Positions 54,386 to 63,831 are shown, numbered from the stretch's first letter. The stretch is 64,000 bases of DNA from Propionispira arboris (GCF_900109225.1 NZ_FNZK01000017.1:1-64000), one strand, 5' to 3'. Translations and numbers: made by a program. Notes: generated by a model from the sequence alone, not told the origin.

Positions 54386-55648
54386 ATGAATAAATATGAT
54401 CTTGCCATGAAAAACTCATTACAAACAGCAGAAAAAGAACTTTGGGGCTTCGAAGAGTTTGTTGAAAGCGCTCTGGATGAAGGATTTTTTCATGAGCTGT
54501 TAACAACAACAAAACCAGTCGGACCAACCATTTGCTATGAAGATAAAGAAATGATCAATTTTGCCAGTATTAATATACTAGATTTACATCAGGAAAAAGA
54601 TGTTTTAAACCATTTTCATGCTGCTTGCGGTACTTACGGCCTAACTACCGGCGGTTCACGTGTGACGCAAGGTGTCTGTGAAGCTCATCTCACTATGGAA
54701 AATGAACTTAGCCATATTACAGGCAAAGAACGTACTATTTCATTTGCCAGCGGATTACTGGCAAATGTTGGTTTTATCAATGCAATGACAAGTAAATTTA
54801 ATTTCAGTCCTACCTGTAATATCAATAACAGCGACACTGTTTTTATTTTAGATCGAGACTGCCACTGGAGTTTGTGGAAAGCAGCCTCCCATTTGGAATT
54901 TGGTAAACAGCTTTTTGCTTTTCGTCATAATAAGGCCGAAGATTTAGAACGTGTTTTAGCAAAAGTATCACAAAAGCACGAAAAAATTGTCGTCGTTTTT
55001 GAAAGCGTGTATTCAGCGGATGGGTCCATTGCTCCGATTGGACAAATACTCGATACCTGCGAAAAATACAATGCCCTAAGTTATGTCGATGATGCAAACG
55101 GGTTTTTGATTTATGGTCCGGAAAATCGTTTATTCGCTGAAGAATTTGCCGCCATGCGGCGAGCTACATTTGTTATGGTTTCCTTTTCTAAATCAATTGG
55201 TTTAGAAGGCGGCGCCATTGCTGGTCCAAAAGAATATATTCATGCTTTTGAAGTTCTCTCCGGTACCTCTTTATTTACGGCAGCTATACAGCCGCCAACA
55301 GCGAGCACCATTCATTATATTATGAAAAAGCTCCAAAATCAGCCCGAAATTATGGATGATTATTTGAAACGGTCTTTGGCTTTAAGGCAGCGTTTAGAAG
55401 AAAAGAACTTCATGCTCAGCCCTGTTCCATCCTATATTACGTCTGTACTCATTGGTAATGATGAAAAAGCCGTACACGTATATGATGCGTTTTTACAGGC
55501 AGGTTTAATTGTACCGATGTTTCGTTATCCGGCAGTAAAACCAGATCATGCCTTGATTCGCATCATGCTAAATGCCCATCACAAGGCTGAACACATTGAT
55601 AAGTTGATATCCGTATTAGAACATTTAAAATTTAAATATCAATTTTAA
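54386..55648 (+). CDS. Alpha-oxoamine-synthase-family PLP enzyme
   Basis: At 420 residues it has the fold type I pattern: TGGSRVTQGVCEAHLTMENE (about residue 90), FVYSADG-like ESVYSADGSIAPIG, DDANGFLIYGP (the PLP-pyridine Asp) and SFSKSIGLEGG, where Lys forms the Schiff base. This fits 8-amino-7-oxononanoate synthase, glycine C-acetyltransferase or CqsA-like enzymes that condense an acyl-CoA with an amino acid. It lies 35 bases after gdx in the same direction. The exact substrates cannot be read from sequence. Confidence 0.75.
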   Translation: MNKYDLAMKNSLQTAEKELWGFEEFVESALDEGFFHELLTTTKPVGPTICYEDKEMINFASINILDLHQEKDVLNHFHAACGTYGLTTGGSRVTQGVCEAHLTMENELSHITGKERTISFASGLLANVGFINAMTSKFNFSPTCNINNSDTVFILDRDCHWSLWKAASHLEFGKQLFAFRHNKAEDLERVLAKVSQKHEKIVVVFESVYSADGSIAPIGQILDTCEKYNALSYVDDANGFLIYGPENRLFAEEFAAMRRATFVMVSFSKSIGLEGGAIAGPKEYIHAFEVLSGTSLFTAAIQPPTASTIHYIMKKLQNQPEIMDDYLKRSLALRQRLEEKNFMLSPVPSYITSVLIGNDEKAVHVYDAFLQAGLIVPMFRYPAVKPDHALIRIMLNAHHKAEHIDKLISVLEHLKFKYQF

Positions 55649-55750
55649 AAAAAATATTACAATACATATAAGTTGCATTAAAGAAATTGCATGTAGACTA
55701 TTATTTTGCCAGGAATTTGGTATAAAATATTTAATGCAACTTATACAGAT

Positions 55751-55804
55751 AAAAAAACAGCCGCTAGATCACTTTTTAAAAGTGTTTTCTATTGGCTGTT
55801 TTTT
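55751..55804. terminator. Bidirectional terminator
   Basis: AAAACAGCC pairs with GGCTGTTTT, and an inner CACTTTT/AAAAGTG hairpin sits within. It separates the convergent PLP-enzyme gene and the glycan operon, with A and T runs on both sides. Confidence 0.8.
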
Positions 55805-55820
55805 ATCTGTTTAACTAAAA

Positions 55821-56828
55821 TCATAAAAGCAAGATCTTTTTATAAACTTCAATATAATCTTTCACCATTCGTTTTTGGGAAAAACGTTCCTCTACCGTTT
55901 TGCGGCAAGCCAAGCGGTCAATTTTTTTAATGTCTTGCAGCCGTTCGATCATTTCAGCCGCATTCGTCACTAAAAATCCATCAACGCCGTCCGTAATGAT
56001 TTCCGGCATAGAACCCTTCTTGAAAGCAATTACTGGTGTGCCACAAGCCATTGCTTCGACTATAGTCAGTCCAAACGGCTCATTGAAGCCAATTGGATGC
56101 AGAAGAGCCAATGCATGTCCCAGTACGCGATCACGGGCATCTGGCCCCACCGAGCCAATATACGTAATATCATGATTCAGATATGGCTTTACACATTCAT
56201 CATAGTAGGCCTGATCCTGAATAATCCCCGCGAGCACCAGCTTCATTTTAGCAGAACGAGCCACTTCAATGGCTTCTTTCGTTCCTTTATCAGGATGAAT
56301 TCTACCAAAATACACTAAATAATCCCCCGGGTTTTCACGCATCGTAAACCGTTCGATATCTATACCATGATAAACCGTCCCGATGTAGTCAAGCTGATTA
56401 CTGCGATCCGCATCACTAATCGATACATACTGTGTTCTTTTGTTATATTTTTTATAAACTGGTAGAATTTTTTCTGAGGAAAACCCATGAATTGTTGTCA
56501 CCATGGGTGTTTTGATTAAAGCACTATATGTCAACGGCAAAAAATCATAATGATTGTGAATCAGATCAAATTCATTCGCATGCTCCATCACTTCTGATAT
56601 ATGCATCGATTCCCAAACTTTAACATCGATGCTTCGATCTTCTTCATATGGACTCGGACAAACACCTACAAGTTTAGCCGCTGTTTGTGAATCACCCGTG
56701 GCAAAAAGCGTAACATCCAGTCCTTCTTTAACCAGACCTTCTGTCACCAAAGAAACGATTCTCTCCCATGGACCATAATGACGCGGTGGCGTTCGCCACG
56801 CGATTGGTGCCAGCATTGCAATTTTCAA
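55821..56828 (-). CDS. GT4-family glycosyltransferase
   Basis: At 335 residues it has a GT-B fold: HYGPWERIVSLVTEGLVKEG with the N-terminal donor-acceptor loop, YFGRIHPDKGTKEAIEVA (about residue 185) and the family GT4 motif NEPFGLTIVEAMACGTPVIA (about residue 258), containing the EX7E-type glutamates. It transfers a sugar from a nucleotide donor. It is last in the GH130-GT4-(alpha/alpha)6-GT4 operon. Confidence 0.85.
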   Translation of the reverse strand: MKIAMLAPIAWRTPPRHYGPWERIVSLVTEGLVKEGLDVTLFATGDSQTAAKLVGVCPSPYEEDRSIDVKVWESMHISEVMEHANEFDLIHNHYDFLPLTYSALIKTPMVTTIHGFSSEKILPVYKKYNKRTQYVSISDADRSNQLDYIGTVYHGIDIERFTMRENPGDYLVYFGRIHPDKGTKEAIEVARSAKMKLVLAGIIQDQAYYDECVKPYLNHDITYIGSVGPDARDRVLGHALALLHPIGFNEPFGLTIVEAMACGTPVIAFKKGSMPEIITDGVDGFLVTNAAEMIERLQDIKKIDRLACRKTVEERFSQKRMVKDYIEVYKKILLL

Positions 56829-56869
56829 AATAAAAATTCCTTTCTGTTTTTAACCCGCTGCAAAGTCTT

Positions 56870-57949
56870 TTACCGTTCAAAACAACTTTGATTCGTCATA
56901 AAAGTGGGTGTCGTAAGATTGTGTTTTGACAAAGCCAATTTTGCCATAGTGTACCCAACGATACTTTCCGCACCTTGATTTCGATTGACTCCCGTTGGGG
57001 TAATGCCATCAAAACAGCCTCCGGTTTCCGGATCGATCAAACTCTGTCCCAACGAATTTTCACCTAAATACCAGGCAAAACTTTTTTGGGCAAATTCAAG
57101 CATATCCGGCTGTTCTGTAATTTCAAAGGCAACCAAATGTGCCAATGTGGACATTGAAGCTTCAACTGGCTGCTGATCATACAAAGCTGGTTCTTTGTCT
57201 TTTTTATACCAGCCATCACAGCCAACAGGACGGAAAAATCCATCACGGAACGTAACCGTATCAACAAAAGCCAAACTTTTACGGGCAATATCAAGAAAGC
57301 GCTGTTCCTTCGTCGCACGATATGCAATAAACATAGCCCATGGCAAAACTGTATTATCATAGGTCAATTCATCTTCAAACCACTGCCATTCGCTCGTTTT
57401 CGTACATTTGTCAAAAGAATCTGCTAACTGCGTAGCAATTTCGCAAATTCTTAAATGTGCCGCCTCCGTCTTAAGAAAACCTAAGCCAATCAATACATAA
57501 GCCTGACTTCTGATGGATTTGATAGCAAATAATTTTGTATCCAAAGCAGCAGCAACAGCTCTGGCGCAAACATCTTGCACCCCTTTTGGCATAGCCGTTG
57601 ATTCCATTGTATATCCTAGTGCCCAAAGGCAACGACCAAAACAATCTTCAGACCCCTCCGCTTCGATAAACTTACGATCGTATGTCATAAAGTTACGAAA
57701 GCGTCCCGTTTCATTTTGTGAATACAATACAAATGCCAAATAACGATAAACTAAAGCCAAATAGCTCTTTTTCTGTTCTTTTTCATACAGCATGACTGCC
57801 ATAATGAGCGCTCGGGCATTATCATCTGTCGTATAACCTTTGGATAGATCTGGCACACCAAACTTCGCATGCTGAAACATCCCCGTATCATCTGTCATGC
57901 GAAATATATGTGTTTTATCAAGCTGGCTTTCAAGGGCAAGTGTGTTCAT
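56870..57949 (-). CDS. (alpha/alpha)6-barrel glycosidase-like protein
   Basis: At 359 residues, with repeated helical pairs and motifs such as GYTTDDNARALIMAV, WQWFEDELTYDNTVLPWA and a C-terminal NRNQGAESIVGYTMAKLAL, it looks like the (alpha/alpha)6 toroids of mannosidase or glycoside phosphorylase-type enzymes. There is no signal peptide. Its ATG overlaps the preceding GT4 stop by four bases. Proteins of this type recur beside GT4 and GH130 genes; the precise activity is unknown to me. Confidence 0.65.
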   Translation of the reverse strand: MNTLALESQLDKTHIFRMTDDTGMFQHAKFGVPDLSKGYTTDDNARALIMAVMLYEKEQKKSYLALVYRYLAFVLYSQNETGRFRNFMTYDRKFIEAEGSEDCFGRCLWALGYTMESTAMPKGVQDVCARAVAAALDTKLFAIKSIRSQAYVLIGLGFLKTEAAHLRICEIATQLADSFDKCTKTSEWQWFEDELTYDNTVLPWAMFIAYRATKEQRFLDIARKSLAFVDTVTFRDGFFRPVGCDGWYKKDKEPALYDQQPVEASMSTLAHLVAFEITEQPDMLEFAQKSFAWYLGENSLGQSLIDPETGGCFDGITPTGVNRNQGAESIVGYTMAKLALSKHNLTTPTFMTNQSCFER

Positions 57950-59205
57950 GCTTTCATCCCCTTCACTTGACTGGTTTTATTAAACGAAAATGTCATTTTT
58001 TTTTCAAGTGGAACGAGTGGTATCTGGGTATCACTTGTCAAAGAATTCCTATTTTCATCAATAGTCTTTAGACATAATTCCACATATTGACTCGCTACAT
58101 TTTCCCAGGTCATCGTCCGACCTACAGCCATGGTCCTGATTTCCATGTCCGCTTTTCGCTCAGGATTACCAAGAACCGTTCGTATACAATCTGCGAGTGA
58201 ATCTTCATCTCTAAATCGAGCTAAGAGGCCGCGGCCTTCCCCCAGCATCTCTTGTGCATAGCGATAAGGTGTCGATATAATAACCCGTCCGTAACCCATG
58301 GCATAGGCCAATGTGCCACTGACAGCCTGTTCAGCTGACAAATACGGTGTCAAATACATATCGGATAATTGTAAATAGGTGATGACCTCTTCTTTTGTCA
58401 AATATTTATCAACAAATTGGACATGATCTCTCACGCCTAATGTTTCTGCCAAATCCATAAGGCTCTGCCGATAGGCTTCACCCATTTTTTCTTTAACGGT
58501 AGGATGTGTCTTCCCCAAAATCAAATAAATAACATCATCATATTGTTTTACTACTTTTGCCAAGGCTTGAATTCCGTATTCTAACCCCTTTGCCGGACTG
58601 ATCAAACCAAAGCTGCTAATAATTTGTTTATTTTTGAGCGCCGGATAATACGACTTCAGTTGTTCACGTGATACCATTTTCATACTCGGTACACCATGTG
58701 GTATAAACATGATTTTACGTCCGGCAATATCATAGCTGCCCTTTAGCACCGGAATTGAACTTTCTGCCATCGTCACGACTTTTGTACTCAGTTTGCCAAG
58801 TTCACGTAAAACAGATCTCTGTTTTGACGTCGGGCGAAGTAACACTGTATGCGTCGTAACGATAAAAGGGATTTGCAATTCTTTCGCAAAATCAATAACA
58901 TATTCACCTGCGGTTCCGCCAAAAATACCATATTCATGTTCAATAATGACCAAATCGACATGTGTATTGGCCCAAGCAGCAGCCTCCTTATAACTGGAAC
59001 GATCTTCCTGGTTCACATGAAATGCAACACGTGAATCCGTGTATTCTTCATTTTTTGTCATTGCCATAATGCAGGTTTGCACGGAAGAAGTTTCTGTATT
59101 TTCATCAATTGCATTTACCAAATCTTCCGTAAATGTAGCCAATCCACATTCTTTCGGTGGATACGTACTTAAAAAAGCAATGCGCTTAGCGATATTTGTC
59201 TTCAT
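57946..59205 (-). CDS. GT4-family glycosyltransferase
   Basis: At 419 residues it is a GT-B enzyme: FLSTYPPKECGLATFTEDLV at the N-terminus, SSFGLISPAKGLEYGIQAL (about residue 212) and a C-terminal SAEQAVSGTLAYAMGYGRVI (about residue 317). The start resembles the sugar-transferase group found next to GH130 genes. It is coupled to the next gene by a four-base overlap. Confidence 0.82.
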   Translation of the reverse strand: MKTNIAKRIAFLSTYPPKECGLATFTEDLVNAIDENTETSSVQTCIMAMTKNEEYTDSRVAFHVNQEDRSSYKEAAAWANTHVDLVIIEHEYGIFGGTAGEYVIDFAKELQIPFIVTTHTVLLRPTSKQRSVLRELGKLSTKVVTMAESSIPVLKGSYDIAGRKIMFIPHGVPSMKMVSREQLKSYYPALKNKQIISSFGLISPAKGLEYGIQALAKVVKQYDDVIYLILGKTHPTVKEKMGEAYRQSLMDLAETLGVRDHVQFVDKYLTKEEVITYLQLSDMYLTPYLSAEQAVSGTLAYAMGYGRVIISTPYRYAQEMLGEGRGLLARFRDEDSLADCIRTVLGNPERKADMEIRTMAVGRTMTWENVASQYVELCLKTIDENRNSLTSDTQIPLVPLEKKMTFSFNKTSQVKGMKA

Positions 59206-59260
59206 TTTTTCTTATCCTTTCTTTCTCTTTTTGCTCTCTTACCGCCAAAATTTCCGTCTA

Positions 59261-60268
59261 TTAATAAAAATCACCATGTGACGGTTCCGGACAGCGGCAG
59301 ATATATTCTAACAACTCGCCGATTGTACTTGTAGCCAATGCAATACAAGTATCGGCACCGCCATAATAGATTCTGATAACCCCTGTTTTTTCATCCAACA
59401 CCCAGCCACAAGAAAATACTACATTTGCAACATCGCCTTGTGTTTCATAAGGCATTTCCGGTCCAAAAATCCACTCATCGCTGCGATGCAATACTTTTAA
59501 TGGGTTTTCTAAATCAAGCAAAGCAAGTCCGAGTCGATACAAACAACCCGACCCAGTTTGTCGTACGCCATGATACAAAAGCAGCCACCCCTGAGGGGTT
59601 TCTAAAGGTGGTGCTGATAGCCCAATTTTTCCACTGTCCCACCAACCGCCAGAGCGTGCATGCATCAAAACCTGCTGGTCGCTCCAATGGGAAAGATCAT
59701 CCGAATAAGAAAGCCAGATATGAGCACCTGCTACATAGCTTGCCACAATTGGTCGATGAATCAAGACCCATTTATCATTAATGCGCCGCGGGAAAAGTGC
59801 GGCATCTTTATCTTCCCCGCTCGTAATCGCTCCCAGCCGAGAAAATGTTTTAAAATCTTCGGTTAATGCCAAAGACACCAGCGGACCGCTTTGTGAAAAA
59901 GCTGTATAGGTAATCGCCCATTTTCCTAAGGACTCCAAACGAGAAATACGCGGATCTTCAATGCCCCATAGTTCTTCCGGATGATCATAAATATCGGGTT
60001 CCATAGTCGGTATACTATCGATTTGCCAATGGTCGATTCCATTGTCACTAATCGCCGTTGTTAAATGTGAAAATCCTCGACGATCTTCCACCCGTACCAA
60101 CAAAAGTACTTTACCTTCAAATATAGTTGCCCCTGGATTAAATACAGAATGCACTGGATAAGTCCAATTATCTGCTGTTAAAATCGGATTATTCGCATGC
60201 CTGCGAAAAAGTTCTTTAAAAGTATTATCATCATTTTTTAATTTCGTTGTAAATTTCCCTTTTCTCAT
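59261..60268 (-). CDS. GH130-family beta-mannoside phosphorylase
   Basis: About 335 residues, a five-bladed propeller: NPGATIFEGKVLLLVRVEDR (about residue 46), GIEDPRISRLESLGKWAITY (about residue 106), KDAALFPRRI and YYGGADTCIALAT at the end. These blocks are conserved in GH130 enzymes, which cleave or build beta-1,2- or beta-1,4-mannosides with phosphate. ATG 60268 has AAAGGAG eight bases upstream; the GTG nine bases earlier overlaps that site. It heads the glycan operon behind a CIRCE-controlled promoter. Confidence 0.85.
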   Translation of the reverse strand: MRKGKFTTKLKNDDNTFKELFRRHANNPILTADNWTYPVHSVFNPGATIFEGKVLLLVRVEDRRGFSHLTTAISDNGIDHWQIDSIPTMEPDIYDHPEELWGIEDPRISRLESLGKWAITYTAFSQSGPLVSLALTEDFKTFSRLGAITSGEDKDAALFPRRINDKWVLIHRPIVASYVAGAHIWLSYSDDLSHWSDQQVLMHARSGGWWDSGKIGLSAPPLETPQGWLLLYHGVRQTGSGCLYRLGLALLDLENPLKVLHRSDEWIFGPEMPYETQGDVANVVFSCGWVLDEKTGVIRIYYGGADTCIALATSTIGELLEYICRCPEPSHGDFY

Positions 60269-60321
60269 AAGAAGCACTCCTTTTTCTATTTCACTGTTAA
60301 CGGTGCTATCTATGTTCGAAT

Positions 60322-60400
60322 AAAAAAACCGCCCTGCAAGATATTGGATCGTATGTGTAAACGAGTCATGCGCACACTTAATCTAGTACCCCTAGGCGGT
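60322..60400 (-). ncRNA. Structured leader with attenuator-type terminator
   Basis: On the minus strand ACCGCC (60395-60400) can pair with GGCGGT (60328-60333), which is followed by seven T. Between them lie smaller pairings (CTAG/CTAG and GTGT/ACAC). The element lies in the leader of the GH130 operon, between the promoter and the first gene, so it could regulate read-through. I do not recognise a known riboswitch. Confidence 0.5.
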
Positions 60401-60417
60401 CAAACTACAATATGGCA

Positions 60418-60444
60418 TTAGCACTCACCGTCGTTGACTGCTAA
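60418..60444. promoter_or_regulatory. CIRCE operator (HrcA-binding site)
   Basis: TTAGCACTC-N9-GACTGCTAA matches the CIRCE consensus TTAGCACTC-N9-GAGTGCTAA at 17 of 18 defined bases with the exact spacer length. It begins 14 bases after the -10 of the GH130 operon promoter, the normal place for HrcA repression. Confidence 0.8.
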
Positions 60445-60457
60445 TAGTGTTGTCTTA

Positions 60458-60486
60458 AGTATACAAGAAAAAGTTGATTCTGTCAA
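60458..60486 (-). promoter_or_regulatory. Promoter of the GH130/GT4 operon
   Basis: TTGACA (60481-60486) and TATACT (60458-60463) are 17 bases apart on the minus strand. Confidence 0.75.
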
Positions 60487-60534
60487 TTTTATCACGTACA
60501 AAAGCGTCCCCTGTTATTTGTAGAAAGCGAAAAT

Positions 60535-60561
60535 GGGCTGTCTCAAAATTTGAGACAGCCC
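60535..60561 (-). terminator. Terminator of the amino acid ABC transporter operon
   Basis: GGGCTGTCTCAAA and TTTGAGACAGCCC form a perfect 13-base stem ten bases after the last permease gene; a short T run follows. Confidence 0.7.
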
Positions 60562-60571
60562 ACCTTTTCCG

Positions 60572-61216
60572 TCAATAACTTTTACAAATCATTTTATGCT
60601 GCACCCGCCGTGCATAAACCGAAATAGCATAATTCATAATAAAATAAGTTGCGGCAATCATGCCAAACAACGTAAAAACTTGTTCGGTCGTACCATAACG
60701 TCCCATAATAATCATCCCTTTGCCAGTTAGATCTTCAATCCCAACCGCCCAAACAAACGAAGTATCCTTGATGACCGTCGTACACTGGGAAACGAGCGGC
60801 GGAATTACATTTCGCAAAGCCTGCGGCAAAACAATATGCCGCAAAATAGACCACGTACTAAACCCTTGTGCCGTCGCTGCTTCCCACTGTCCCTTATGAA
60901 TTGATTTCAAACCACCACGGACAATTTCAGCAATAATCGCCGTTGTGAACACCGTCATGGCTGCTACACCAGCCTGAACCGGTGGCAAAGGCGTCATAAA
61001 ACGAAATGCCAAGATAAACAAAAGTAACGGGGTGTTTCGGATGATTTCAATATAAGTCGCCGCCATATAACCCGGCCATTTTCCTTGAAATCGTAAAACC
61101 CCAAGCAAAATACCAAAGACCAAACTGAGTACAATTGAAACCGACGCTATATAGATGGTCGTCAACAATCCCTGTCCTAAAAACAATAACACACCTGGTT
61201 GAAAAAGTTCACTCAT
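60572..61216 (-). CDS. Amino acid ABC transporter permease
   Basis: About 214 residues with five helices of the His/Glu/Gln/Arg-type permease family ([37 protein letters not shown], the EAA loop). I chose ATG 61216 because it overlaps the stop of the previous permease (ATGA); the frame opens at 61273. It forms a heteromer with the permease upstream. Confidence 0.85.
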   Translation of the reverse strand: MSELFQPGVLLFLGQGLLTTIYIASVSIVLSLVFGILLGVLRFQGKWPGYMAATYIEIIRNTPLLLFILAFRFMTPLPPVQAGVAAMTVFTTAIIAEIVRGGLKSIHKGQWEAATAQGFSTWSILRHIVLPQALRNVIPPLVSQCTTVIKDTSFVWAVGIEDLTGKGMIIMGRYGTTEQVFTLFGMIAATYFIMNYAISVYARRVQHKMICKSY

Positions 61217-61884
61217 GCCGACACCTCCAACCGACGTTCCAAATATTTTGCATAGGTTGCCAGCGGCAAGCAAAGTGCAATATATAAAATCCCCGTAATA
61301 ATATAAGCCGGACCGTAATACAAATTGGAACTGGCCCAGGAATCTGCATGGTACATAAGTTCTCCACCTGCAACCATTGCCATAACGGAAGTGTTTTTAA
61401 TAAGATTAACTGCAAGATTCGTAAGCGGTGGATATGCCATCCGTTTTGCCTGTGGCAAAATCACATACCGCATCGCCCCCCAATACGAAAAGCCCTGCGC
61501 ATATGCTGCTTCAAACTGTCCTTTGGGTGTTGATAAAATCCCCGCCCGCACAACTTCGGCAACATAGGCTCCATGATACACACCAATTCCCAGCATTCCT
61601 ACCCAAAATACAGGCAGCATAACACCTAAATAAGGCAAGCCATTATATAGAAAGAAAATCTGAATAACTAATGGTGTATTTTGGATAAATTCTACATAAA
61701 TCCGATTTAAATAACGAAGCGGCTTTGTCTGCGCCGTACCCATCATCCCAAATAAAATACCCAGGACTAAAGCCAAGACCAAGGCCAAAACAGAAACGAG
61801 AATCGTCATACCAAATCCTTCAGCAAATACCTGCCAATCTCGTAAAACTGCCTGCCACTTAAATAGGGCAAAGGGACCCGGCAT
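61213..61884 (-). CDS. Amino acid ABC transporter permease
   Basis: At 223 residues with the same family motifs ([40 protein letters not shown]). Its ATG directly follows the binding-protein stop. Together with the next gene it forms the membrane channel of a PEB1-like uptake system. Confidence 0.87.
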   Translation of the reverse strand: MPGPFALFKWQAVLRDWQVFAEGFGMTILVSVLALVLALVLGILFGMMGTAQTKPLRYLNRIYVEFIQNTPLVIQIFFLYNGLPYLGVMLPVFWVGMLGIGVYHGAYVAEVVRAGILSTPKGQFEAAYAQGFSYWGAMRYVILPQAKRMAYPPLTNLAVNLIKNTSVMAMVAGGELMYHADSWASSNLYYGPAYIITGILYIALCLPLATYAKYLERRLEVSA

Positions 61885-62703
61885 TTATTTCAAGCCCCAT
61901 TTTGTCAAAATTTTATCCAATTCACCTGAAGATTTCATATCTGCAATGGTATCATTTGCAACTTTTGTTAAACCTTCATTCCCTTTTTTAGCCGCAACAC
62001 CATATAATTGTGGGCTGTAACGAGCTGGTAAGATGACCGTTGTATCATCTAAATAACCGGCAAGAATCGCACCATCGACTGAGAAACAATCAATACGTCC
62101 AGAATCAAGCGCCGTTTTTATTTCCGGATATGTCCCAAATTCAAGGATATCAATTTTCAGATTTTGTTTCTTGATTTCATCCATTAAAGCCTGTTTGCTC
62201 GTTGCACTTTGCGCAACCCCAATTTTTTTGCCATTCAAACCAGCCAAATCTGTAATGCCTGAATCTTTTTTCACCATCAAAGCTACACCATCTTCAAAGT
62301 ATGGATCAGAAAAATTATAGCTTTGTTTGCGTTCTTCCGTGATCGTAAATGTAGCGATTACAAAATCAACTTCGCCATTATCCAAAAGCGGTCCACGCGT
62401 TTTAGCTGTAACCGGCTGTACTTCAATTTTACTTTCGTCACCTAAGATTTTTTTAGCTAAAGCACGCGCCAAGTCAATTTCCATCCCGTCTACTTTGCCG
62501 GTATTCGGATCTTTAAACCCAAATTTTGGTACATCCACTTTAACACCAATTTTCAAAACGCCGTGATCTTTTACCGCTTTAATATCTGGTGCATCCCCGC
62601 TTCCCGAAGAAGCTGTTGGAGCCGGATCACTGCCACAACCAGCAGCAAATACCAAACTAAGTCCCATAATCAAACTAAGTACTAACGTAATAATCTTTTT
62701 CAT
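61885..62703 (-). CDS. Amino-acid-binding lipoprotein, Asp/Glu (PEB1) type
   Basis: About 272 residues with a lipoprotein signal (MKKIITLVLSL, lipobox FAAGC) and a family 3 solute-binding fold. The segment TAKTRGPLLDNGEVDFVIAT, followed by TEERKQSYNFSDPYFEDG, is close to PEB1a-type aspartate/glutamate-binding proteins. I chose ATG 62703, six bases after GGTGGA. Confidence 0.85.
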   Translation of the reverse strand: MKKIITLVLSLIMGLSLVFAAGCGSDPAPTASSGSGDAPDIKAVKDHGVLKIGVKVDVPKFGFKDPNTGKVDGMEIDLARALAKKILGDESKIEVQPVTAKTRGPLLDNGEVDFVIATFTITEERKQSYNFSDPYFEDGVALMVKKDSGITDLAGLNGKKIGVAQSATSKQALMDEIKKQNLKIDILEFGTYPEIKTALDSGRIDCFSVDGAILAGYLDDTTVILPARYSPQLYGVAAKKGNEGLTKVANDTIADMKSSGELDKILTKWGLK

Positions 62704-62730
62704 AATAATTCCACCCTTCATTTGCTAAAA

Positions 62731-63462
62731 TTATACTGCATGAGCAATTCTGCTTAAAAACTGTCTGGTACGATTATGCTTAGGGTTCGTGAAAAATTCC
62801 TCTGGTGTATTTTGTTCTATAATCTCACCATCGGCCATAAAAATCACACGATCGGCTACTTTACGGGCAAAACCCATTTCATGCGTTACGACAACCATCG
62901 TTATTCCCTCACCCGCCAAAGCAATCATAACATCCAGAACTTCCTGAATCATTTCCGGGTCCAGCGCCGAAGTTGGTTCATCAAACAACATAATCTTCGG
63001 TTTCATATTCAAAGCTCTCGCAATAGCAACCCGCTGCTGCTGACCGCCTGAAAGCTGCGCTGGATAAGCATTGGCCTTATCTTGAAGTCCCACACGATCT
63101 AAATAAAGAAGCCCTGAAGCAATGGCTTCATCTTTGCTGATGCCCTTTAATTTGATCGGTGCCAAAATCAAATTTTCTAAAACGGTCATATGCGGATATA
63201 AGTTAAACTGTTGGAACACCATCCCCATAGATTGTCGTACTTTCGCTACCGCGGCCGGTGTCGTAAGAAGATTAACCTCATCGACCACCACACTGCCCTC
63301 TTCCGGTTTTTCTAAAAGATTGATGCAACGAATGAGCGTACTTTTCCCCGAACCACTTGGTCCAATAATAACTACTTTCTCACCTTCGGCTACTTCCAAA
63401 TTTACACCATGAAGTACATGTAGTTCACCAAAATACTTATGGATATTCTCTAATTTAATCAA
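62731..63462 (-). CDS. glnQ: Amino acid ABC transporter ATPase, GlnQ type
   Basis: At 243 residues: Walker [17 protein letters not shown]-loop [15 protein letters not shown], signature [15 protein letters not shown], Walker [15 protein letters not shown] and H-loop [10 protein letters not shown]. It starts with TTG, six bases after GAGGTG. It is the first gene of the ATPase-SBP-permease-permease operon. Confidence 0.9.
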   Translation of the reverse strand: MIKLENIHKYFGELHVLHGVNLEVAEGEKVVIIGPSGSGKSTLIRCINLLEKPEEGSVVVDEVNLLTTPAAVAKVRQSMGMVFQQFNLYPHMTVLENLILAPIKLKGISKDEAIASGLLYLDRVGLQDKANAYPAQLSGGQQQRVAIARALNMKPKIMLFDEPTSALDPEMIQEVLDVMIALAGEGITMVVVTHEMGFARKVADRVIFMADGEIIEQNTPEEFFTNPKHNRTRQFLSRIAHAV

Positions 63463-63499
63463 TGTCTACACCTCTTCTTTCGATACCGCAAAAAAACAA

Positions 63500-63543
63500 A
63501 AAGAAGCCGTCAAAACTCTCAACTGAGTCTCGGCAGCTTCTTT
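63500..63543 (-). terminator. Leader attenuator of the amino acid ABC operon
   Basis: GAAGCTGCCGA pairs with TGACGGCTTC around an inner ACTC/GAGT pairing and is followed by TTTTTGTTTTTTT. It lies between the promoter at 63622-63650 and the first gene. Confidence 0.65.
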
Positions 63544-63621
63544 GCTGAATAAACGTATCCATTTTTCGCACCCACACATTCAAAGCAAGCAATTAACTTT
63601 TTTCTCATGTTGATACAATAT

Positions 63622-63650
63622 ATCATAACAATCTAACGTGATTTTTGCAA
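63622..63650 (-). promoter_or_regulatory. Promoter of the amino acid ABC operon
   Basis: TTGCAA (63645-63650) and TATGAT (63622-63627) are 17 bases apart on the minus strand. The resulting leader is about 150 bases. Confidence 0.65.
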
Positions 63651-63831
63651 TAAAATCCAGTTATGTATACAGAGTACATTGTTCCGATATACCGGTGGTG
63701 CCACCATCTAGAAAATCGTCCCCATTTTTATTAAATATCCTTATCCAGCCTTGAAACAGCCGTCTCTTCCATTGTATAATAAATTGTTATATTTATTATA
63801 TTTTAATCTCAACATGTAAGGAGACTATTCC

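Noticed and set aside
60418-60444. CIRCE-like repeat read only as an mRNA hairpin or terminator
   Set aside because: It has no T run, and the match to the CIRCE consensus with correct spacing and promoter position is the better explanation.
63685-63725. GGTGGTGCCACC followed by CGTCCCC and T, resembling the antiterminator of a T-box
   Set aside because: No stem I or specifier region is visible upstream on that strand, and the next gene encodes a pilus protein, not an amino acid gene.
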